Below are positions 1 through 11,100 of a stretch of DNA of 32,496 bases, in pieces; position 1 is the stretch's first letter; each line of letters opens with the position of its first letter. Made by a program: the position numbers and the translations under genes. Source of the DNA: Apostichopus leukothele (taxonomy: Eukaryota; Echinodermata; Holothuroidea; Aspidochirotida; Stichopodidae); contig JAAAKB020000003.1 in assembly GCA_010014835.2 (NCBI GenBank), forward strand, positions 1,170,779-1,203,274. Direction: 5' to 3'. Below the pieces are notes generated by a model. It was given only the letters and a program-made list of their open reading frames with translations. It did not search any database and was not told the DNA's origin.

Positions 1-235
1 TGGCCCGAATTTTAGACTAAATCATAAAATTCTATTCGAAAGAAGGTAACGCTTTAAATTACGTTTGAATGAGGATAGATTATTCATTGAATGCAATGCA
101 ATTGGTACAGAATTCCAATAAGAAATTGCAGAGTATTTTTTGAAAGATTGAACCCTATACTATTAGGCTAACTTTAAATTTTATCACAAGAATAAGAAAT
201 ATGACATAATATTTGCTCTCTCATTTTTTTTGCAG
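1..235 (+). other. WDR70: WDR70 intron (3' part, upstream of first visible exon)
   Basis: This AT-rich sequence ends in a pyrimidine tract and TTTGCAG, the acceptor of the first visible exon. No upstream exon of WDR70 can be recognised in these bases, so the donor lies outside the window. Confidence 0.75.
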
Positions 236-295
236 AATCTCAAGAATAAGATACCGGTCTCTCATGAGATAACACTGAATCATGGAGGAAAAAGC
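236..295 (+). CDS. WDR70: WDR70 exon a (60 nt, phase 0 to 0)
   Basis: The exon lies between TTTGCAG and GTAAG and encodes a peptide containing KIPVSHEITLNHGGKS. This is the conserved segment just before the first WD40 blade (human form close to KIPDSHEITL). Both ends fall on codon boundaries. Confidence 0.93.
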
Positions 296-3200
296 GTAAG
301 TTTTGTTTTTTAAGGCATTGTTGACCGATAATTTTGAACGTATTGAGTTAAATTGTTTTTGTATATCAACCCATAAGTCGTGCTGATTAGTTTTGTACTT
401 ATACAAGTAAATGAAATAATAGAAAAACTGACTGGGAAAATTTAGACGATGTAAAAAGAACATTTATGGTTAGAGCGGGATTCGAACCTCTGGATCACTG
501 GTTCTTGTAAGCCAGAGGTCAATGGTTCGAATCCATCATCTCCATAGTTTTGTACTTGTTAGGTATTTTGGGTGATTATATTGCATTATGTGCTGAGAGC
601 TTTTCACTATGCAGAGCCAAGTCAAGACTTGAGCATTTGAATTCAAATAATTTATCAATTTATTTATTTGAATTGATACATAATTTTAAGTTATGAAACA
701 AAGAGTTTGCACCATACAATTGTCCAACTGGCCAGGCAAGATTTTCCTCATGTCCTGAAAGTCGGTCACCTCTGTATGCTCATGGTTCTCTTGCTGCTTA
801 ATTCTACCCCAAATTTACATCATTCTATTTCTCATGTTTCATTTGAAAGAAAGATTTGTTGAGGTTTTTTTTCTACATGTTATATGTATACAAAACCAAA
901 GCCTATTTTTGTTGTATTATTCCCTCTGTCGACAACCTAGTATAGGTTTGATGTTGGTATGATGACTGCTTTTTAAAAATGTTGAAACTTGTTGTCCAAT
1001 TTCCAAAAAATTGGGGTTGATTGTTTGACAGGATTAATATATTGACAAATTGTGGCTGACATTTATTAAACCTGTCTACTATAAATCAAATTAGTTTTAA
1101 ACAAGGAAATGTCAAAAATTAGTAATGTTTGTTCAACAAGATGTTTTACAGGCATCTTGAAAGCCCAGAAACCTGCAAATTGACTCTGATAATCTTTTGT
1201 AGAGGATAAATCTATTTACTTATTTATTTGTTCTTTTATTCGTTCCTTCGTTTGTTCATTGGTTGGTTTGTTCATTCAGTTAATTATTGACTTACTTATT
1301 TACTTGACAGGTCTCCGCAGTGACCCTTGACCCCTCTGGTGCTAGGCTTGTCACAGGTGGCTATGATTATGATGTTAAATTCTGGGATTTTGCAGCTATG
1401 GATGCCTCCTTGAAGTCTTTCAGAACATTCCAGCCAGCCCCAGGGTTAGCTACTTGAATTCTCATTTATATTTTATGTTCCAGATATCGATTCTCTTTTT
1501 ATATTTGTTTGTTTGGTTTTAAGGGTGGTTAGTTCAGTTTGGTAGGAGGTGGTACAGAGGAGAGAAAGCCAAGCCTTCATTTACGTGACTTTGCGCCTAA
1601 GACATTTTGCGACGCTTGTTTTGGTTTGATCCCAAAAATGACAGATAACAAAAAGAGTTCCAAGAAGCCCTTTGAGCCATTTATTTCACTTTCAAATTAA
1701 AGCATGTAACTGTATTTTTTGTATGTACCCTTATCCCGTTTTGTCCTACGATATTGTTTGAAGTAATAACAATGTTTCATGCAAACGCTGAAAGTATTTC
1801 TTCTTGCCAAAGTGTTGCAATGATCCGCTGCAGGTATTGTAATACAATGTGTCTAATTATTATAAATAAATAAATAACTATAAAGCGCTCCAAAATTTCC
1901 TTTTCTCTGTAGTTTCTTCATGCTGTGTCGTATACGTACAGGGATGTAAATAAACAAACCTAAAACTTCAAAAGAGTAAAATAGCGAAGACATTTATGGC
2001 TAAAACGGGATGAAAACTAGTAACCTCTGATTTGAGTCCCATTCTAGCCATAAATTCTCTTGCTCTTTTCAAACTGGTTTATCATTTTTTGTAGTCAGTT
2101 TGCCGTCGTAAAAGTAAAATTTCATTAGTCACGATGGTCACAATATTATGCAATGATGGTTGGTTGGATTACAAATCCATATAATAGAGGTTGCATGAAG
2201 CTTTTAGATAACCCCTCTCTCTCTTCTCTCCTCTCTCGTGATTCTTTCTTCACTCTCCACCTCTCTCTCTCCTTCTCTCTCTCATGTTATTCTATTTCCA
2301 GACATCAAATTAGAAGTCTCCAGTATAGTGTTACCGGAGATAATGTGCTCATAGCCTCTGGGAACAGCCAGGCTAAAGTAGTGGACCGAGATGGCTTTGA
2401 AGTGATGGAGTGCGCACGAGGAGATATGTATCTGGTAGATATGGCAAGCACCAAGGTGAGGCTCGTTTCAAAGAAATGCTCGCTTAGATGATGTCAAAAT
2501 AAATGTGTGTAAAACAACAGTTTTGAGTAGATCCTTAGTTTGACCATTCCCACTTGACCAATGTTTGTTGTCATTGCTTAAACATCAAAAAGTCTTCAGT
2601 AGTTTTATTCAAAACAAGAAGAGTAATGTAAGCTGGTTATGTCGATCAAAAGCCAACATTGGCCTAGTGTTGAGGGTAACTCTCCAGCTTGATCAGTTAT
2701 CTCTGTTCTGGTACGGAGACTCAACAAAATACACTATGTAAGGGAATACAGTCTTACATTAACATGAACTAGATCATTAATGATTCATTGCAGTGCAACA
2801 AAACTTGTGATACTTAAAACAATTCCAGATACTTTGCACCAAAGAGATATAAAAACAATTTTAAAATGTATTATTTAAAATGGCATGTAGTTATGTATGC
2901 TAAAATGCCAAAATGCATCAATGTGCATAATTAGCTAATGTATATTCATAAATGAAACTAGAGTTAAGAAAAGACTTGTAAAATGGTGAATCTTTGATGG
3001 ATTTTTATGGGAGTTGCAGCTATTTTCATGATTTCTAATGCCTATTATAGTGATCAGGACAATGTTGTCCATAGGTGTCCTTAAACCTTTAAGTTTTGCA
3101 GCCAATTTCTAGAAAAAATTCAGAAAATCACTTTTAATGAAAAAAAGAAAGGAAAATATAATAGAAAGCTAAAAAAATAAGAAAAATCAAACATAAATAG

Positions 3201-5134
3201 ACAAAGAAACAAGTGAAATAAGGAAAAAGAAATAAAAAAGGTTAGTAACTTATTGGTAATCTATTTCATGATACTAACAAAGTGAACTCCTATAGGCAGG
3301 ACTGACATGGAACTAGCCTCTACTTCCAGTATTATGACAAAATGTCTTTGACCTCATGTAGGTTCGTTTCCTTCCATGTCGATTCAATTCAATTCCTTGA
3401 AGATACGACTCAAGTACATGACTCACCTTTAACCATTGAAACGTGAAGCGTATTTTTCCAGACTGTTTACTTATTTACAAGATGCATTGCTTTGTTTTAT
3501 CACTATTCTCCTCATTGTTTCCTTAGTTACAAGATGCATTGCTTTGTTTTATCATAGGGAAAAAAAACTCTTCATCTCACATACTCCTTTAGCATTATTT
3601 GTTTTTTCCACACTTTATTTTATGCCATTCAAATATAATATTCTCTTTCGATACTATCTCTGCCAATGAAGTCATGAAATTAAACAGGTTTTCACTTTCC
3701 ATAGGGTCATGTGGGGATGCTGAACGGTGCCTACTGGAACCCCAAGGTCAGGAGTGAATTTATAACATGCTCAAATGATGGGTAAGATTCTACTAACTTC
3801 CTTTATTTAGAGTATCTAGTAAATCATTGGGTAAACTCAAAACCTGACACTGAAACCTAAGGAGAGTTTGTTGCTTCTCATGGGGGTAATTATTTTGTTC
3901 AGTATTTGTGAATTATTTTCATACAGAGGCAAGTCCAAACCTTTAGACTGTTGGTCATTTAAAGTTAGATTTAAATTCTTGTAAGATAGCAAACCTTTGT
4001 ATGCTGGAGAAGCATTACAGGAGAAATAGAAAACCCTCATCATCATTTTCATACTATGTTATAGAGATGCCTAAATGTCGTAATTTTTGGACTTATATGT
4101 TTATATTTTCTTCGATTTCTTTTGATTTTCTTTGATTTGATACTTATATCCCTAAGAAAAATAATTTTAACAAGAAACAAGTAAAGCAGATTTGAAACTG
4201 TTTGGCTAGTCTTGAAAAATTGACCCTCCATCCCTATCAGAAGAAGGATAGAAAAGCTTATAAAAATATAGGTACAGAACACAGGCACAGGCAAAGGAAG
4301 CAAAGTTTTGTGGGGAAAAACAATATTTCGCTGTTAAACTCTCATGCAAACAGCCACAGAGGCCTTAGGCTGTGAAGTAAGCGACAAAATTTTAGTACTG
4401 TTGAACCAACACATTACAATTTATACCGTTGCTGTGGCCGAGAGGATAAAGGCGGTGGCTTTGAAGCGAGGCTTAGCAATCAGGAGGTTCAGGGTTCGAT
4501 CCCCGGCTGGGTCATAGTAAGGTGGGTTTCTATTCCAAGAGTGATCTATGGTTTTCCCATCTGAAATGATTCTCTAAATTGAAAAGATTCCAAATTTGAG
4601 ATAAAATGTTGAATTGGAAGCCACAGAACGTGAAAGTTATAATCCATAAGACCTTGCAGGTTTCTCCCACATTCGTAGTCGCTTAATCGTCATAACAATA
4701 ACTGTTTGATTATCATTATTATAAATTTGATATCAGGATATGAGATGTTAGAGTCCCATACAAATGCATGTTGTTTTTGTTGTCCAATAACAGGTTAATA
4801 AATACCACATCATTATGAAGTTTCAGAGACCCAGTAGATGTTTTCCATAATGACATTTCTTCTCTTACTTTAATTTGTAGGACTGTTAGGATGTGGGATG
4901 TTGCTATCCCATACAAACACATTAATGTGATAAAGTTTAGATCCAGTAATGGGAGGAAGACCATACCCACCTGTTGCACCTTCAGTAGAGATGGAAAACT
5001 AGTAGCTGCACCATGTCAAGATGGTACCATCCAGCTCTGGGACATCAAGAAACCATTTGTGAGTGATTTATACTATTATTATTATGATTATGATTATTAT
5101 TATTATTATTGTTATTATTATTATTATTATTATG

Positions 5135-5175
<41 letters not shown>

Positions 5176-8100
5176 GATGATGATGATTATTATTATTATT
5201 ATTATTATTATTATTGTTATTATTATTATTATTATGATTATTATTGTTATTATTATTATTATTATGTGTAACTATTTCATTTCAAACAACATCCACTCAT
5301 CCTGTCACTCTTTATTCCCCTGAGTACATTTCTTCACTCTTCTCTCCTCGTTTGGTGCGACCGGTTATTAGTATGTATAATCATGTACAACCAGCTAATA
5401 GTATGAATAATCATGTGAGAACCAACTAGTAGTATGAATAATCATGTGACAACCAGCTAGTATGAATAGTCATGTGACAACCAGCTAATTGTATGAATAA
5501 TCATGTGAGAACCAATTAGTAGTATGAATAATCATGTGAACCAGCTAGAAGTATGAATAATCATGTGACAATCAACTAGTAGTATGAATAATCATGTGAC
5601 AACCAGCTAGTAGTATGAATAATCATGTGAGAACCAACTAGTAGTATGAATTATCATGTGACAACCAGCTAGTATGCGTAATCATGTGACAACCAACTAG
5701 TAGTATGAATAATTATATGACAATAATTACAGCTTTAGTCACAACATTCTTGTATTTATAAGGGAGACTAAACCGGCTGTACACTGCCGTACTGAATCCG
5801 ACCCAACTGTAATAACTCAACCATCGTAATGTGGAGAATCTTGGATAATTTGGCAAAGTGCCTGTGCTTGAATCTACAAATGATCAAGGTTTTGCCAGTG
5901 TTTTGTTTTTGATTTCTGTTGCTGTATCTTTTCTCATGAACATTCAGTGACCTTCCCCTTCTACCAATCTCATTATTTGTCTTCTTTCTCTTCCGAAAGT
6001 TATGAACTTGCCATCATCTTCCACTGCTTTCTCTCCAGGTCAGGCCAACGTACTTACAGAAGACAGCTCATGCAGTTGGCACAGATACCTCTTGCATATC
6101 CTTCTCCTACGACAACAAGCATTTTGCCACCCGAGGAGGTAAGTGACAGTACTAGGATACTTCAACTGGGAGGAGGGGTGGTCTAGTCTCCCCATCTCTC
6201 CTGTGTATTCAAAAATTACAATTCTGTCAGTAAATTTAGAAAAAAGTTTCCTAAAATGTATTTATAATCAAATCTTTTGCTTTGATTCATGTACAAACCT
6301 CCATAGTTTACACACCAATTTCATCATTCTTTGTGCAATTTTGTTGGACAAAAGTAACAAATTGATATGTTTTTCAGGTCATTTTCCCTTTGATTTAACA
6401 GTTTTGTATGACATAATACAAGATTGTGGTAAATGAAGTGTAAGTTGAAGCTTTAATAAAATGACTAGATATTTTAAGTATAAATACAGATCAATTTAAA
6501 ACAATCTCAGAATTTAGATAAGAGGTCATGGTTACCATGACAACTACTTGACCCTGTCGTTGTCGTCTGCTTTTCTTCACAGGGGATGATACCTTGAAAC
6601 TCTGGGACCTCAGAAACTTCAAAAGACCAGTCAATGTTGCTGACGGACTTGTCAACTTTTATCCTGTGTATGTAAAATCGATCTATGCTTCCAATGAAAG
6701 TCAATATTACCTTCTGTTTCCAAGTTTTCAGAGATTCATAAATGTTTGTCCAATATATTTCAAACTTCTTCCTTCATTCAGTCCTTCCCTAGAGATTTTA
6801 CTTATTGAAAATCTTTTTTACTTTTTTTGAACTCTTCCCAGTATCTGTGTGTTATGTTGTGAGATTTCGAACGCATTTTCTTGTGGAAATGCTTTAATTC
6901 GTTACACCCCTGTAGACCAAAGAGGAAACTTTATGGAGATGGTTGTGACTTCTTTTAAAAGTAGTAGGGAGAACCGAGAGAGATGGAGATCTGTTCTTTC
7001 ACCACCAGCAACAAAAATGTCAGAGTGTACTACTTCTGAAAGTTGAGCAGAAAAAGTAGAGAATTCATCTGTAAGATGAACAATCCAAACAGTTTAGTAC
7101 ATGTCAATCAATTCATTCGAAAGATAGCAAAGATAAAGAAAATACTACAAATGTCATGGAAAGTCAAATTGGAAATCAAAGATGGTATTTAGAAGAACAT
7201 ACAGCTAATATTCTGTGATGCTCCAATTGAATGTGGGTTGACAAGGTGCCTAAAATTGTATTTATGACATTGGTTAAATAGATGTCTTTCTAGACAGAGT
7301 TTCACTTTTTGAAAGTTGATACATCACATCAGTTTCTCAGTTCGAGCAAAGTTGTGACTTTGTATCAATTCTTACATCATTTCAATCTCTTCAATAGTTT
7401 AATGATGAGATTCAAAACTGACAAATGCAAATCAAATTGAGTATTATTTTCTTTGCCTATGACAGTATGGACTGTGCATTTAGTCCCGATGACAAGATGG
7501 TCGTAACGAGCCAGGCGGTGCGGAAGGGTGAAGAGGGAAAGTTGGTCTTCTTGGACAGAGAGAACTTTGACATCGTTACAGAAATGAATTGTGGACCAGC
7601 TGTGAGTTACTTGAATTTTATATATATATATATTTTTTATCAAGATAATGTTTAGAGTTTGGCAATACTTAATATGATCTTTTATGTATTTTATTTATTT
7701 AGCAACAAAGCAATAAGTTTCTCTTGAAGTTCTTTGCTTGCTCCTCTCCTCATGTCACACCTGGTCCTCAGCGTGTCACTCTCAGCCCACAGCACGTCAC
7801 ACTCAAGGTGTCACACTCAGCCCCTAGTGTGTCACACTCAGCCCCCAGCATGTCACACTCAGCCCCCAGTGGCCACGCTCAGCCCTCAGCATGTCACACA
7901 CAGCCCTCAGTGTGTCACACTCAGCTCTTAGCGCGTCACACGCAGCCCTCAGCGCGTCACACTCATCGCGTAACTCAGCCTTCAGTGTCACACCCAGCCC
8001 TCAGCATGTCACACCCAGCCCTCAGCATGTCACTCTTAGCTTTCAGTGCCACACTCAGCCCTCAGCGTGTCACACTCAGCACTCAGCGTGTCACACTCAG

Positions 8101-11100
8101 CCCTCAGTGTGTCACACTCAGCCCCCAGCGTGTCACACCCAGTCCTCAGCGTGTAACACTCAGTCCTCAGCATAACACACCCATGTCAAGTGTTGCACAA
8201 TTTCGGTAAATTTGCCAATATTTAGAGAGCTGTCTCTTGCCCTCCATCTGTCAAAATATGACTACCATAACTGTAAAGCATTTATAGGAATGCCAAGATC
8301 GGTATAAATTATAGAGATACGTAGAGGGTACTCAGCAATGCACTACCTTACACATATTAGGTGAAGAAGCTTTACTATGAACTTTGAATATAGTAAACAG
8401 TACTACGAACATGCACATGGTCTGTTCTACAGGCATTCACTTCAGCTTCTGTAGTGTTATGGGTGATGTAGTGGACCAGTTAAACCAGAAGGAGGTATTT
8501 GTGAATCAAACTCAGGAGCAATTCACCAATCAGACCTTCTGAACAATTTGAACTGAATCCTTTTGTATCTAGGGTGGTACGTATGGTAAATGATGGTATT
8601 CCACAATTCAAGTCAATTTTTAATATATTCATTTTGAAATGTGCAATGTGTAATAAAGTTGATAGTTGTATTTCTTCTTTATCTCCAGAGTGCATTGAGA
8701 TGCTTGTGGCACCCTAAGCTGAATCAGATCATCGTCGGCCTAGCTAATGGTGATGCAAAAGTCTTCTTCAATCCAGAGAAAAGCCATAGGTGAGCTTCTT
8801 CTGTTTTAGCCGGCATGTTACATTTCTTTTCTTTACTTACATATCCATATATTCAACTTCACAACTGTTTCAGTCAAGTTACTGGAGCAATGGTCTTTTA
8901 ATAATGATAAGAAGTTAGCGAGGGATTACTCCAGTCCAGTTCAACAAGACTGGCAACTCCATTCTCAATTTAACGGCCTCATTGTAATATGAATACAATC
9001 CCAGTCAATTATACACTGATCTCAATTGAGTTCTTGGTAATCCCTAGTCGTAGCTTGCCATGGCTTTATCCTTTAACCAGTTGCTAATGTTAAACATAAA
9101 TATCTATCCTCCAAGAGATGAAAGTTAAGCTCTTCCTTCTCCACCCCCCCCCTGCCCTCTTCCCTTCCCCCCGTCCATTGAAGACTTGAATAAAAGTTGC
9201 TATCACACAGAGCATTTTTCAAGTCACCAATATATAGATTACTAATCCATTGAGGATTTTCTGTGTGATGCTATATTTGTGTTGGAAACTAATTCTTCTT
9301 GCCTTCATAATAATGAATCATTTGCTCTTTGACAGTGTAGTTGTGTAACTTTATAAATTACCCTCACTGTTGAAGCCATTATCAATCTTTACCTTAAAGG
9401 AGCTTTCCTGACCTTTCACCTCTATTACTAATGCATGAATCCAAACCCTCATATTCTAGAATGTGCATTAGGTGATTGTAAACTTTCCTTTCTCTGGATA
9501 ATGTTTATCTGTTTAAATGTGAAAATATCTGCAGATATTGCCTGCGTCCTCTGAATATTCCATCCACGATGTTCCAGCTTTATTTTTTATTATATTTTCT
9601 TGACCGTAAGTCCTTATTTCTCCGCTCTGAATTTAGTGTCCGCAATAATTCCTTTCTCTCGTTATCACACACCTCCTTTGTCCCGAGAGTGGAGTTTCTC
9701 CTCTGCATTTCATTCTTTTCCTTACCCCTCATTTCTCAGGGGGGCTAAACTTTGTGTGATCAAGAAGAAAAGGAGGGTCAAGGAGCCAGACGTGATAAGA
9801 AACGAGAGCATCATCACACGTAAGTATAAAACACGACCACGGAAGGTGGCGACGAGTGGATGTGTCAAAGCAACCTATTATCGTCGGTGGCCACGTATCT
9901 ATTTATATAAATGATTGAATTTACACGGAAAGTACAAAGTACAGCATCGTCAGAGAAAAATCTAATAAATAAAAACACACTGACTACAGTCAATAATGTA
10001 CACATGCATATGTTGTGTGGTAAAAGCATGGCAAATATGGCTATCTATATAATACACTTAAACTATATGCTGAGAAAGAAAACAATAATAACGAACGCTT
10101 TTTTTCTAATAATCCTTCTTTTTTTTGCAAAAGCATGCTAGTATACGGAAGCTTAAAAGTGCCATCAACATAAGAAAACTTTGCCCCAATAAGTCAAATT
10201 TTTCAGTTAATTGTTTGGAATGAAGTGAACAATTGAACATTTTGCAGAAAAAGCTCTGTACTAGTGGAATGTATGAGATGGTATGAAGGAATACCTGGAA
10301 AGAACTATTACACATGAATAATGTGGTCATTAAACATAGCTCTCACCAGCAAAAGAATTGGAACAGAAGTGTACTGACTACAGATTGAAGAATCTTAAAA
10401 TTGCTTTCAACTTTTGACAAACATTTTTGCTCCTGTAGGAGAAAGATTGTTCATAGTAAAGTATGCTTCAGAATACTAAAATCTTGTTTAGCAAAATGGA
10501 GAACACTTCACATGAATTGTTTGGATATTTGAGAATCTTATATAGAGCTATGTATATAGATTTCTTACATGCATGTTTAAATTCTATTTGACAGCGTTGA
10601 TGAAAAGATCACATAGGTACAAGAAAGACGTACCCAGCGAAATGTTAGCTTATAAGAGACGGCTGAAAGACAGACAGGATCCAATCAAATCCAGGGCACC
10701 AGAACCTCCGCTTCTCAGGGGTAAGTTTAAGTATGCCTATGGTATTAAAATCACTCAATCAAGTTGGTTGAAAGTTTGTTATATTGCTACCTTTAAAAAG
10801 GTTTTAGATACTGGATGATTTTGCACAAGCCATTCTATAAGCTTAAACATGGTATGATGTCAAAGGTCCTTTTGGAATGAACCTCCATGGTCCAACAACA
10901 TGGTGCAACGAAAGCCTTCTTTCTAACAATTCACTATTTCACTAAAGTGAACCTACATTTTTTTTTTTTTTTTTCAAAATTATCATCAAAGTATATAAGT
11001 GAAATTTCATTTGTTTTCTTAAAACATCTCATGACCATAAGCAGATAAAGTTAAACATGGTTCCAGTTAAGATATAATTATACATGGTTTTTGCTATTCT

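Larger units (their letters stand above)
296..1310 (+). other. WDR70 intron a (1015 bp)
   Basis: This GT-AG intron holds a tRNA-like palindromic fragment at 461-546. At about 1205-1300 there is a degenerate tetranucleotide tract of TTTA, TTCG and TTTG words that runs into the acceptor CTTGACAG. I see no coding sequence. Confidence 0.85.
1445..2301 (+). other. WDR70 intron b (857 bp)
   Basis: This intron contains a palindromic repeat at 1991-2055 and a CT-rich tract at 2212-2284 just before the acceptor TTTCCAG. The open frame that starts in the intron at 2153 and reads into the next exon is an intron read-through, not a separate gene. Confidence 0.85.
5059..6038 (+). other. WDR70 intron e (980 bp)
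   Basis: The first third is an ATT microsatellite (5071-5266), followed closely by a 31-bp minisatellite (about 5365-5724). The remainder, ending at the acceptor CTCTCCAG, is unremarkable. Open frames through the microsatellite encode only Tyr/Asp or Ile/Met runs and are artefacts. Confidence 0.85.

Noticed and set aside
2153-2491. 112-codon frame as a separate gene
   Set aside because: It is WDR70 exon c (2302-2455) read together with upstream and downstream intron sequence. The splice sites and homology define the exon.
5063-5323. Open frames of Ile/Met or Tyr/Asp runs
   Set aside because: They are translations of the ATT microsatellite, whose period of three keeps frames open. They lie in a WDR70 intron.
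7377-7420. Possible C/D-box snoRNA (ATGATGA followed by CTGA)
   Set aside because: The two boxes are under 20 bases apart and there are no terminal stem sequences. This is too short for a snoRNA.
9600-9914. 104-codon frame as a separate gene
   Set aside because: It is WDR70 exon j (9740-9819) with intron read-through on both sides.
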